This document shows positions 6,390-15,600 of a DNA stretch of 64,000 nt, one piece after another. Every line of letters begins with the position of its first letter. Position 1 is the first letter of the stretch. The translations under genes were made by a program, and so were the position numbers. The notes below the pieces were generated by a model that saw nothing but the letters and a program-made list of their open reading frames with translations, was not told the origin of the DNA and made no database searches. The stretch is from Flammeovirgaceae bacterium UBA7330 (GTDB taxonomy: Bacteria; Bacteroidota; Bacteroidia; Cytophagales; Cyclobacteriaceae), in contig DKPQ01000006.1 of NCBI GenBank assembly GCA_002471275.1, forward strand, positions 1 to 64,000, written 5' to 3'.

Positions 6390-7163
6390 CTAATCAGCAT
6401 TTTCCTGAAGCGCTACCAAAGCTTCAGCATATGCTTTCCCCAGTGTCCTTTGAGCCTCCGAATCAAAATGGGTAGAATCTCCCAGGTGGTTCAGGCCATC
6501 AGCTGAAATGGCTTTCACATAAGGAATTTCTTTTTCGAGACTCCTGATTACCTCATTGATCGGTCCGGAGTTTCCCCGCCAGTCACCTACTTCTCCAACG
6601 ACTACCGGAAGGTCCGGTATGCCAAGGTCCTTTCGCATGTCAGAGATCATCTGATCAAACCGGTCGAGATATAGTTCTGATTGATTCCGATCGCCTTCGC
6701 CCTGGTGCCAGATGATCCCTTTGATCGTGCCATGCTTTTGGGCCTGCAGTGCCCGGATGATGGCTTCGTTGTAATAAGAGGTGCCCTTCTGCCATTCCAT
6801 GATCTTGCTCCCACCGCGGGCATTGACGACCAGACCTACTTTACCTCCTTTGATTGACTGATAGTTGATCCCAAAGGTCCATGCCGGACTGAGGCGCTGC
6901 ATCCCCATATTTTTTCGCACTGTGGAGTACTTATTCATCGGGTTTTTTGCAGGCTCAAATTCTTGCTCAGCATTGAAAAGATAGACGTTTTCCAGTGTTA
7001 GCGTATCCTGATCCTCAATCGCGCCCCTCCCAGCCATGTTGGACTGGCCAATACACAGGATGATATCTAATGATTCATCACTTGAAGGACCACAGGAAAA
7101 TGTAAAGAGAAATGCAATCCATACAAGACTTTTGTAAATACTGGAAATTTTATTGTGCTTCAT
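6390..7163 (-). CDS. CE6-like/SASA-domain carbohydrate acetylesterase (lipoprotein)
   Basis: This SGNH-fold esterase of the DUF303 (sialate O-acetylesterase, CE6) type is expected to remove O-acetyl groups from a polysaccharide. Nucleophile motif: CIGQSNMAGRG. The middle motif GIIWHQGEGDRNQ and the C-terminal DSTHFDSEAQRTLG supply the remaining active-site residues. The start at 7163 (MKHNKISSIYK) gives a lipoprotein signal ending LFTFSCG; the longer frame from 7223 would bury it. It is the last gene of locus 1, 68 bp after the alpha/beta hydrolase. With the SASA enzyme, the SGNH enzyme and two alpha/beta hydrolases it makes five esterase-like genes in one locus. Confidence 0.88.
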   Translation of the reverse strand: MKHNKISSIYKSLVWIAFLFTFSCGPSSDESLDIILCIGQSNMAGRGAIEDQDTLTLENVYLFNAEQEFEPAKNPMNKYSTVRKNMGMQRLSPAWTFGINYQSIKGGKVGLVVNARGGSKIMEWQKGTSYYNEAIIRALQAQKHGTIKGIIWHQGEGDRNQSELYLDRFDQMISDMRKDLGIPDLPVVVGEVGDWRGNSGPINEVIRSLEKEIPYVKAISADGLNHLGDSTHFDSEAQRTLGKAYAEALVALQENAD

Positions 7164-7230
7164 GGGAATTGGGTTCGGTCTCATCAATAGGTATTTCAAA
7201 TACTGACTGACTAATCTAGCCAAAGATGAC

Positions 7231-8049
7231 CTATTGACCTTTTAAATCAAGGACCCTCTTCACCTCACTAAGCAAAAGCGGGTACGCCGGCTCCGTCATC
7301 CCATGCCCATAGCCATCCAGCTCAAGCAATCTTGTATCCGGATGACCGACAACTTTCATCATCCGCATCAGGTAGGCATTCTCTTCATATCTCCCCAGCA
7401 TCTCCAGCTCACGGTCTCCGGTGATCAATAACAATGGAGGGGCATCTTTTCTCACATGGAACAACGGGGCATATTCATCTACAATCGGTTGTGTTCCTTT
7501 GATCCCTCTCTCACCTCTAATGGTAAAATGGGTAATGGTGTGGCCACTAAAGGGGATCAACCCTGCTATTCGATTGGCATCAATGTCATGTTTTTGCAAG
7601 TAGCTTTTGTCAAGGCCAACCATTGTAGCGAGGTAACCTCCTGCAGAATGTCCCGAAACAAAGATCTTGTCCGGATCTCCTCCAAATTCTTCGATGTGAT
7701 TGAAGACCCAGGCCACGGCAGCAGCAGCATCTTCGATATATGCCGGGGCTTTCACTTTTGGGGAGAGTCGGTAGTTGACAGCCACAATAGCCACTTTCTG
7801 ATTCATCAGCCTTTCAGGCAGGTGCTTGTTGCCACCGGTGATCCCTCCCCCATGAAACCAGATGATGGTAGGGAACTCCTCGACAGATGTCGGATAGTAA
7901 AGATCCAGCCGACACCGCTCATCCATGTATGTATCCTTTTTATCTTTTTCTGACCGATAAAAGATGTCTTCCTTTATTACATAAGTTTCCTGCGCCTGGG
8001 CGAATGCCGAACACAGGATAATTAAGTAAACCAATAATTGTTTTTTCAT
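7231..8049 (-). CDS. secreted alpha/beta hydrolase (carboxylesterase type)
   Basis: This esterase/lipase-like alpha/beta hydrolase has oxyanion motif WFHGGGITGG, nucleophile elbow SGHSAGGYL, acid in LITGDRELE and histidine in DGYGHGMTEP. I start it at 8049 (MKKQLLVYLIILCS), which gives a clean signal peptide ending AQAQ. An in-frame extension to 8148 reads through sequence that would hide the signal and is probably not translated. Likely a periplasmic de-acylating enzyme for locus 1 oligosaccharides. It lies between the beta-helix enzyme and the CE6-like gene. A feruloyl or other acyl esterase role is equally possible. Confidence 0.87.
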   Translation of the reverse strand: MKKQLLVYLIILCSAFAQAQETYVIKEDIFYRSEKDKKDTYMDERCRLDLYYPTSVEEFPTIIWFHGGGITGGNKHLPERLMNQKVAIVAVNYRLSPKVKAPAYIEDAAAAVAWVFNHIEEFGGDPDKIFVSGHSAGGYLATMVGLDKSYLQKHDIDANRIAGLIPFSGHTITHFTIRGERGIKGTQPIVDEYAPLFHVRKDAPPLLLITGDRELEMLGRYEENAYLMRMMKVVGHPDTRLLELDGYGHGMTEPAYPLLLSEVKRVLDLKGQ

Positions 8050-8160
8050 AATCATCTGTCGATAAGGCTGGCTTTCAGGTTTAATGATCTTTGGATATGT
8101 ACCGGACCAATCTACTGTAATTTTTCCTTTTTCTGTCTCAATAGCCATCCTTTACAATAC

Positions 8161-10254
8161 TTACCTATTCCCTTCTTGCTCTTTAATGAGGATCATTTCC
8201 TCAAACTCCTTTTCTATCTGAGGGTCTAATTGTGCTTTCATTTTCCACGCTTCTGAGCCATAAACACCTGCTTTGCCTGGATCAAAAACCTTAAAATCAA
8301 TTTTCCTAAGTACTGATTTATTCATCGGCCAATATATACCCTGATCCGGATCAAGTTTAGGATTTGCAACTATTGAATGTGCATCCATCCCTTTGGACTT
8401 CCACTCATTGAAGCTCATTTCACCAAAAGTCACTGTCCTTCCCTCTCTATCATCCCAGTAGCAATTATAGTCAGAGACCAGTTTGATTTTATCCCACCGG
8501 CTTACCAATAGCTCGCCTGTATTATACCAAACGATGTTATTAGTAAAGTAGAACGATATATGACCTTCAACACGTGTTGCCTGCAATTGGCCTCTGATGT
8601 TCCCGGCAAAAATGTTGTTTCGAATGTAATTTTCTTTACCATAATGCTGGTGAAAACCAGAGTTTTTACATTGATAGACCAGGTTATTTTCCATGGTGAT
8701 GCCTGTTGAACCCTCATCGGTATACAGCCCCCATCCACCGTAGCTGTATGAGTAAACATGATGAATCACATTGTTACTTACAGATGTACCTTCTGATTTA
8801 CCCAGGCAATAAACGCCTCCCATATCACTCAGTACACCCCAACCCAAATGATGAATGTGGTTGAAAGCAATGGTATTCCTTTTGGATGGGCTGTGATCAT
8901 ATCCCCAGTTCCATCCAACAGATACCCCTGAATATCGGAAATTAGCAATTTCATTATGAGTCACCTCGATATCGCTCGCCTGAAAGATCGTGACCCCAAC
9001 GGCACATGGAAATACATACCCCCCGGACTTAATGATATTGTTATCAATGGTTAAATCATGTGTCAAGGTATTTTCATCTTTTTTCCTTATCGCACCAATT
9101 TTTACACCACCAGCACCAAGATCTGACAGAAAGCATTGCTCCATGGAGGAATTGATGCATCCTTCCTTAAACCAAATAGCACTATTCCCGGTATGGGTGA
9201 TGCTACAATTGAAAAACTTTATATCATTGACATAATTAAGCATAATAGCTGCATCAACAGACGCTGCAGCCTGTTCAGGCTCATTTCCAAATAAAGGCAT
9301 TCGGTACCCTGTTCCCTGAAACTCAATGTTTTCAAACCTTAGGTGACTAACTCTTTCATTTTCATCTTCACCATTCACTGTTATTAATTGATCCAGGATT
9401 GGAATCACTGCGCTGGTTTTATTTGGGTCTTCTCCTGGTAAAGGCTTATAATACAAATCTCCATTCCTTTCTAAAAACCATTCCCCTGCCGAGTCCAGAC
9501 CTGCCTTATAATTCTCAAGATAAAAGGTAGTCTTCTCATCTAATTTATTCCACGGCTTCATTCCCCTACCTGTAAAATACATCACAGAACTATCAGCATT
9601 GAAGGAGGAAATTCTCTTTCGGGTATTGTCCCATTTGTGATACAGAACTGTAATGGCATCCTGAAAATCCACATCTCTAAAAGATCCAATCTCATTGGCT
9701 GCTTCGATTGGAATTTTCAGTGACTGAACAGCAAACTCCGGAGTTCTTCCTTCTCCTTTATTGATGACAGTCTCCTGCACACTTTCTAAATGATAAAACC
9801 CCCTATTTGGAGATTTAGCTCGTACTGCTCTTTGACCATTTACATACAGTTGCTCAAAGTAAAGACCTTTTCTTACCTGAGGAATATCAGCTCTCCACAG
9901 ACCATCTTCTATTTCTTCCCATTCATTGATGATCAAACCACCAATGAACACTGGTTTTTCACTGGTTCGGGATTTGTAAGTAATTGGGAACTCCTCGCTG
10001 CCACTATCCTGAATATCAAAATTCAATGTAGCATCCATAAGATATGTGCCCGGTCCTATTAATACATTAACAGGTTCCTGTAAATCCCCCTTCAATTTAA
10101 GTGCCCGTATTAAGTCCCTTGCTCCTTGAATACTGGCAAGAGGTGAATCTATTGTTCCCTTATTTTCATCGTTCCCAAATGGTTCGACATAAATATCTAA
10201 ACATTCGGCCTGAATAATAGAAAGGGCTAATAGGATATAAAGGATCAACTTCAT
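8161..10254 (-). CDS. right-handed beta-helix glycan-active enzyme (GH141-like)
   Basis: The 697-residue protein has a signal peptide (MKLILYILLALSIIQAEC). The opening strand IYVEPFGNDENKGTIDSPLASIQGAR is the typical entry of secreted beta-helix carbohydrate enzymes. A beta-sandwich-like segment follows (about 90-320), with FEQLYVNGQRAVRAKSPN. A long parallel beta-helix (about 320-620) shows repeated N-x-I rungs and rich H/W/Y patches such as NHIHHLGWGVLSDMGGVY. This layout fits GH141-type proteins, a family that includes fucose- and xylose-active enzymes, and beside a GH29 fucosidase it is plausible here. The family assignment is by eye; a polysaccharide lyase with the same fold is the alternative. 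Confidence 0.75.
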   Translation of the reverse strand: MKLILYILLALSIIQAECLDIYVEPFGNDENKGTIDSPLASIQGARDLIRALKLKGDLQEPVNVLIGPGTYLMDATLNFDIQDSGSEEFPITYKSRTSEKPVFIGGLIINEWEEIEDGLWRADIPQVRKGLYFEQLYVNGQRAVRAKSPNRGFYHLESVQETVINKGEGRTPEFAVQSLKIPIEAANEIGSFRDVDFQDAITVLYHKWDNTRKRISSFNADSSVMYFTGRGMKPWNKLDEKTTFYLENYKAGLDSAGEWFLERNGDLYYKPLPGEDPNKTSAVIPILDQLITVNGEDENERVSHLRFENIEFQGTGYRMPLFGNEPEQAAASVDAAIMLNYVNDIKFFNCSITHTGNSAIWFKEGCINSSMEQCFLSDLGAGGVKIGAIRKKDENTLTHDLTIDNNIIKSGGYVFPCAVGVTIFQASDIEVTHNEIANFRYSGVSVGWNWGYDHSPSKRNTIAFNHIHHLGWGVLSDMGGVYCLGKSEGTSVSNNVIHHVYSYSYGGWGLYTDEGSTGITMENNLVYQCKNSGFHQHYGKENYIRNNIFAGNIRGQLQATRVEGHISFYFTNNIVWYNTGELLVSRWDKIKLVSDYNCYWDDREGRTVTFGEMSFNEWKSKGMDAHSIVANPKLDPDQGIYWPMNKSVLRKIDFKVFDPGKAGVYGSEAWKMKAQLDPQIEKEFEEMILIKEQEGNR

Positions 10255-10343
10255 TACAACTGGAATTTGGTTGTTAAATCAAACACTACTATCGGTGCTT
10301 TATTCAAAATTATGATACTAAATTATAATAAGTAGTCCTGTTA

Positions 10344-13300
10344 CTATTCAGGATAATACATTTCAGATTTATCATATCCTATGGAATTACGGGTTCTTCT
10401 AAAGGGTTCTCCGAGGAAGGGTTCAAAATTCAACCAACTGTCGGGATCAGTTGAAATGAATTTACTCATCTTGCTCTCTCCATTTCCATTGATGGCAGAA
10501 ACCGCATATTCATATAATCCATCTGAAAGCATCTCACTAAACACAGTCTCAGTGCCCTGATAGACCTTCTCAAACGCTTCATCCTCAGACTTCCTGCGAT
10601 ACAAGATGTACTCCTTACATCCCAGCACTTTACCCCAGGTCAACTCAATATTTTCAGATAAGATATCCGCTTTCAATCCATCCGGATAGGTGGGTAGCTC
10701 CTCCGTGAAATAAAGCGGGTAAATGATGGATGCCTCACTTTCTTGGGTTTTATTCTTGGCAAAGACCCTGACATAACCTTTCTCTTCATCGGACTCAGGT
10801 GTCACCAAAACAGCAGGTTGTTTAGATTCCTGAAGCATCTTCCAGGTTTTTCCCTGATCTATGCTGTATTCAAACTGATATTTTGAGGCCCCGGCAACGG
10901 GTGATACTTCAACGCTAACCTTTCCGCCCTGATTGATGGTAGCAGCAATGACAGGCCTGGGAGGAACGGGATCTCCCTTTGACAGCTGCCAGATATGTTG
11001 ACCTGCAGGGAATTCAACAACCAACTCATTGCCTGTTCTTTTAGTTTTATCTACTCCGTCAATAAAAACCTTCACTGACTTATGGAAATCACCTCTAAAA
11101 GTCACCAGGGCTTTCTCAGGCGAATAAAAATGACCGCTGAGCTCAGTTCCTCCTGCATACAATGCACTGATCCCTGCATTTTCGTGACTCACCGTAATAG
11201 TGACCAGATCATTACCGATATATTGACCATGAAACAGGTTCCATTCTTCTCCTCCTTTCAGTTTTCTGATAAAGCCAGCAGTACCTTTAAATTTGATACC
11301 CTCCTGATCTACAGTGACTGTCTTATCGCTTCTGAAAAGGTAATCCTTTGTCCCTTCAGGTGTAGTCACAATCCCTCCAAAATCTGATGGTTCTGAGCTG
11401 AACCCATCCTTATGGGTGATCAGTGCCATGAAGTCGTCGGTACTGTCAAACCAAACGCCTTTGCTTTCTTTTCCGGTGATAGAGACCTTAGCTGTAGAAC
11501 CTTCTCCGGCATGGCCCGTACCATTTCCCCTGATCACCTGGATATCAGGTAAGTCTTCGTTGATGTGTGTGAACCAGCTGAACCGGGTACCTATCCGTGC
11601 ATTGAACACATCGTCATAGGTAACGAAATAGTCACTTCCTACCAGCATGATGCTCCGGCTATTGTATTCCGGCCAGGAATAATCTCTTTCTTTCGACGAG
11701 GTGATCTCCGCAAACTGACCGGTCCCGAGATCGTACAAAGGGCTGCTCAATACGTTTTGACCAATCGTTTTAAATGCTCCGTCTTTATAAGCACCAAAAT
11801 TGGTAATGTGGTCAGTATCCTGCAGCCTTCTGTCTCCACTGTCTTCCTTGCCATTGTGGGAATATGATTTACCTCCCGCATAGAAATAGATCGACCCACA
11901 GCCACCGTCGGCGATCTTACCCCACCGATAGTTATGACCAGGATCTATTTGGGAGAGATGAATACTCAATTCATCTGGAGTTCCTACTGCAGCTCGCAGA
12001 ATGATCCCATAACCAGTATATTTTGCACTTTTAAAATCGGGTGGAGTTCCTTCATTTATCTTCGGTGTTTTTGTAATAATGCTGAATGGTGGCTCCTCCT
12101 TACCCAAAGACTCCATGCCATCGTGATAGGGCTTGGAGACAAACTGAATATTCTCTGCCAGGACCGGATCATAATTTTCCAGGTCCTTCCCCAACCTCCA
12201 GAAGACATTGGGGGGTTGCCTTCTCATAGCGTGCGCCCCCTGGGGTGGATGAACTCTTGCCGGTCCTTTCTCTTTAGTGATTACTCCCCAGCTGTGCATA
12301 TCAAGCTTACCATCCTTATTATAGTATTCAAGTGATTCGCCATTATATGGAGCAGAAAGCGTCCCTAACACATATCGTCCCATGTTTCGGGTCTGCTCAT
12401 TCGCTAACCTGTTTTTTCCGTCATAGTGGGATTGAAGCAGGTAATTTGACCTAATCGTTGGCTTCAGGAATGCCCAGATATATGTACCCAGGTTCTCCGT
12501 CCATCGACCACCCAGCGCATCCCACGACTTCACATCCGGTCGGGTATGATAGTGGGTATTCAGGTCCACATACTTTTCAAATAAGTTTGCCCATTCGTCT
12601 GCATCAGGGTGATCAGGAAATAGAAAGGCCGCCATGCCCGGGATACCTTTTACATCTGCTAAAAAATTAGGATGACCACTCAGCATGATCTTCATAGGCA
12701 TATATTCTTCACCCACAGCCATATAAGTATGGAGCTGAAACATGGCCGCAAACCGATTTCTTTCTTCCGCATTCATTTTGGGAAGTAGCTTGTTATAAGC
12801 AGGCACATAATGCTCATAAAAAGATCTGGCTGGTACGGGGCTATAGCCACTGTTTTGGCAGGGTCCGCTAAACGCCAGCTCATTGGAATAGCTACCGAAG
12901 ATGAACCGTTTTTCCAGGTCATCAATGGTCTCAATGGTGCTTTTTTCAAAAACCACGGGCGCCAGCTTTAGGTTTTTGTCATACCCCAACTGCCAGTCTT
13001 TGACCTTGTTGAGATCGATGGTGCTGTAACGGTTTTGAAGAAAAGTATTATAAGACAATTGAGAGATCCTCACCCCATAATTAAAACCTTTGGGATGTTG
13101 TGTCCTCCGGTATTTGGCATCCAGATCCTCCATGTATTGGATATCCTTCTGGTGATTGTAGCTGCTTATGGTGGAAGACCGGGTGCCTGAGAATACAGGA
13201 TATTTATAGCTCAGCACATCATCTTTATAATAGAAATTAATGGCCAGTTTCCCGGTAGGGTGCCAAATGGCAAACTCCCGGTCATTCCAAAAACCTGTAT

Positions 13301-14300
13301 TCTTAATAAAAGCTCCCATGGAAAGGTCGCTATTCTCATCCCAGAAGACACTTGAAGAAACAGTTCCTTCAGCCGGCCAGGTATCATAGATACCTATCTC
13401 GAAAGGAATTTTTCCCTCAGGATTTGAAAAATCCCTGACTCCATGATGATTGCCGAGCAGCATCTGATCGATACGCTCCCAGGTATACCTATTGAACCCA
13501 GGTTCTTTATTTTCGCCTTTATAGGGTGTCCAGGGGTGGTTGGGCGCCTGACGGTGGGTAGGGGTAAAACCATCCCAGTAGATTCGCCAATAGGTATCTT
13601 TCCCATCTTCAAACCCTTCCATCCATTCTTTGATCTCCACAAATTCATATCCCCTGACACATCTGACCTCGGCACGATATGTCGCACCATCGTTAAACTC
13701 ATAGTCAACAATGACTTTTACAAACAAAGGTCCTTTGTCTACGACTGTAGACTTCAGGGATCTGATCTCCCTCTCTCCCGGCTCAAAAACGGATCTCCCC
13801 ATCCATTCACCTGCCTTTTGTTTAAATGCAACAATTGGACCCGGTAGGTTTTCCTGGGTTGACTTTAATGGAAGCTGCACAGAAAGCACATCGGTATCCA
13901 CCTGAAGATGCTCATCAGCAGATACATTCAAAGGGGTAAATGCTTCCGGTTCTCCTTGCTTCAAAATGAATTTCTTAACCCCATTGGAAGGCAGGTCAGA
14001 GATCAAATGAAGCACCCCGGATATCCCCGAGGGCTCATTTGATACATCACTTAACTGGAAGGGAACCTGTTTATTTGTAACCTGGTCGATCAAGACTAAC
14101 TGATCGAGGTCAACAGATTGTTCGAATCGGATGGGGTAGCTGAGCAATGTCTTTGGCCACCAATAAAAAGGGTGATCCAGGTAATCTTTTAGTTCGATGG
14201 TTGCTTCTCCATTTTCATACCGGAGTGGCTCCTTTTCCGCATATACACTGGTAAAAAGGATGAAATATCCAATCAGAAAAATGGTTAATCTATTTTTCAT
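10344..14300 (-). CDS. very large secreted putative polysaccharide lyase with C-terminal FN3 domains
   Basis: The 1318-residue protein has a signal peptide ending SVYAEK. After an N-terminal beta domain (to about residue 400) comes an alpha-helical region (about 470-700, AERNRFAAMFQLHTYM, WTENLGTYIWAFLKPT). A beta-sandwich follows, with ADGGCGSIYFYAGGKSYS, resembling the toroid-plus-sandwich plan of heparinase II/III-type lyases. Two fibronectin type III-like domains close it (about 1110-1300), with KYQFEYSIDQGKTW and LTWGKVLGCKEYILYRR. It is far longer than usual heparinase-like lyases, and I could not place it in a named family. It is probably the endo-acting backbone enzyme of locus 1. Confidence 0.75.
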   Translation of the reverse strand: MKNRLTIFLIGYFILFTSVYAEKEPLRYENGEATIELKDYLDHPFYWWPKTLLSYPIRFEQSVDLDQLVLIDQVTNKQVPFQLSDVSNEPSGISGVLHLISDLPSNGVKKFILKQGEPEAFTPLNVSADEHLQVDTDVLSVQLPLKSTQENLPGPIVAFKQKAGEWMGRSVFEPGEREIRSLKSTVVDKGPLFVKVIVDYEFNDGATYRAEVRCVRGYEFVEIKEWMEGFEDGKDTYWRIYWDGFTPTHRQAPNHPWTPYKGENKEPGFNRYTWERIDQMLLGNHHGVRDFSNPEGKIPFEIGIYDTWPAEGTVSSSVFWDENSDLSMGAFIKNTGFWNDREFAIWHPTGKLAINFYYKDDVLSYKYPVFSGTRSSTISSYNHQKDIQYMEDLDAKYRRTQHPKGFNYGVRISQLSYNTFLQNRYSTIDLNKVKDWQLGYDKNLKLAPVVFEKSTIETIDDLEKRFIFGSYSNELAFSGPCQNSGYSPVPARSFYEHYVPAYNKLLPKMNAEERNRFAAMFQLHTYMAVGEEYMPMKIMLSGHPNFLADVKGIPGMAAFLFPDHPDADEWANLFEKYVDLNTHYHTRPDVKSWDALGGRWTENLGTYIWAFLKPTIRSNYLLQSHYDGKNRLANEQTRNMGRYVLGTLSAPYNGESLEYYNKDGKLDMHSWGVITKEKGPARVHPPQGAHAMRRQPPNVFWRLGKDLENYDPVLAENIQFVSKPYHDGMESLGKEEPPFSIITKTPKINEGTPPDFKSAKYTGYGIILRAAVGTPDELSIHLSQIDPGHNYRWGKIADGGCGSIYFYAGGKSYSHNGKEDSGDRRLQDTDHITNFGAYKDGAFKTIGQNVLSSPLYDLGTGQFAEITSSKERDYSWPEYNSRSIMLVGSDYFVTYDDVFNARIGTRFSWFTHINEDLPDIQVIRGNGTGHAGEGSTAKVSITGKESKGVWFDSTDDFMALITHKDGFSSEPSDFGGIVTTPEGTKDYLFRSDKTVTVDQEGIKFKGTAGFIRKLKGGEEWNLFHGQYIGNDLVTITVSHENAGISALYAGGTELSGHFYSPEKALVTFRGDFHKSVKVFIDGVDKTKRTGNELVVEFPAGQHIWQLSKGDPVPPRPVIAATINQGGKVSVEVSPVAGASKYQFEYSIDQGKTWKMLQESKQPAVLVTPESDEEKGYVRVFAKNKTQESEASIIYPLYFTEELPTYPDGLKADILSENIELTWGKVLGCKEYILYRRKSEDEAFEKVYQGTETVFSEMLSDGLYEYAVSAINGNGESKMSKFISTDPDSWLNFEPFLGEPFRRTRNSIGYDKSEMYYPE

Positions 14301-14323
14301 AATAAATGTTGGAGTAATAGTGT

Positions 14324-15592
14324 TTAGTTGATGATCTTCCCTACCACAAGGATGCTTGCCGGGAACCAGTATTTTCCATTAAATCTGGAGGGATCATCCA
14401 TGGTGACATTTTTCTTTTTAAGTATCTCTGCTTTGTCAAGCTGTTTGTCCAGGACCCTGATCTCAATTGAATGTAATCCTGGTTCCAGATCTTTGATAAA
14501 GAAGCTGGTTTTCCGGTAGTTATTGCACCATTGATCAAACCGGACCTTCTCCTGTTTTTCGCCATCAACGGTAATCTCAATCACACTGACTTTAGGTCCT
14601 ATCACATCATAAAAGCCCAATACACTCCCATCAAAACGAAATTTCATCACAGCACCAGGACTTGCCTGAAAAACATGTGGCATAAATTCTCTGACTCCTT
14701 TTTTAATTTCATTTTCATCTGGCAATTCCTTCCACTCACCAATCAATTGTGTCTCAGAGACTTCCACCATTTGTGCCTCTTCCCATTGATAATCAACATA
14801 GGGATCTGGCAGACTGTATTCCACATCTGCAGGCTGACTACGCATTTCCTCTAAATATTTAGCGACGACTGCTCCGTAAATCGGGTGCCCGGACTCCGAC
14901 AAGGGATGGGTCTTGTCCCTGGTAAACACGATGGTATTGGCATTCTCCTCAGGGTCTGCCACCAGGGTCAGCTTCCCCTGCTGATAAAGTCTGGCCACTT
15001 CAATCCCCATATGAATGGTGGGTATTTGATAGTGTGCAGCCAACTCTTCAGAAGCTGCAGCAGACACCCTTAATTTGCCTTCCACCAGGTCTCTGACATG
15101 CATCTCGGCGGCAGTGTATACAAAGCAAATATCTGTTTTCGGATTGTTTTTCCTTACCTGCCTCACGATACCTTCCATCGCTGCCAGGACTTTCTCCCTG
15201 GACCCCCCGTCGTTGACAGAGAATTCTATAAATATCAAGTCTGGCTCATGCTGAAGTACATCTCTTTCCATGCGAAACACTCCCAAATCAGATCCGGTGC
15301 CACCAATGGCAGCATTGATCTGATAAAAGGCTGTCTGGGGAAAATTGAGCCTAAACCAACTGAAGGTCAGGTCTCGCCAACCATTGCTGGCCTGGGTGAT
15401 ACTCCCTCCAATATAGGCAATCTTTACCTGTCTTTGATTTTGGATCTTATAGAACGTATTGGGCAAACCACCTCGTTGTGTAAATTCACTAAGTTGTGAA
15501 AGGGGGTCCTCCTTAACTGGTGTCTTTTTTTGTTCGCAGGCTGTGAATAATAGGATTGACAGCGCCAGAATACCTAGCAATTGTTTTAACAT
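14324..15592 (-). CDS. SGNH/GDSL hydrolase lipoprotein, putative glycan esterase
   Basis: Block I is AYIGGSITQAS (the GDSL motif is GGSI here), block II AAIGGTGSDLG, block III IFIEFSVNDGG and block V DKTHPLSESGH, so the catalytic Ser, oxyanion Gly and Asn, and Asp/His are present. The N-terminus ALSILLFTACEQKK is a lipoprotein signal. A C-terminal beta domain (about 270-420, MKFRFDGSVLGFYDVIGPK) may bind carbohydrate. It sits 8 bp from the alpha/beta hydrolase gene upstream and 23 bp from the giant lyase gene downstream, clearly in one operon. Deacetylation of the locus 1 glycan is the likely role. Confidence 0.87.
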   Translation of the reverse strand: MLKQLLGILALSILLFTACEQKKTPVKEDPLSQLSEFTQRGGLPNTFYKIQNQRQVKIAYIGGSITQASNGWRDLTFSWFRLNFPQTAFYQINAAIGGTGSDLGVFRMERDVLQHEPDLIFIEFSVNDGGSREKVLAAMEGIVRQVRKNNPKTDICFVYTAAEMHVRDLVEGKLRVSAAASEELAAHYQIPTIHMGIEVARLYQQGKLTLVADPEENANTIVFTRDKTHPLSESGHPIYGAVVAKYLEEMRSQPADVEYSLPDPYVDYQWEEAQMVEVSETQLIGEWKELPDENEIKKGVREFMPHVFQASPGAVMKFRFDGSVLGFYDVIGPKVSVIEITVDGEKQEKVRFDQWCNNYRKTSFFIKDLEPGLHSIEIRVLDKQLDKAEILKKKNVTMDDPSRFNGKYWFPASILVVGKIIN

Positions 15593-15600
15593 GAGTGTAT

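Noticed and set aside
7456..7953. 165-codon plus-strand ORF
   Set aside because: It is antisense to the alpha/beta hydrolase, which has all catalytic motifs; the plus-strand product has no recognisable features.
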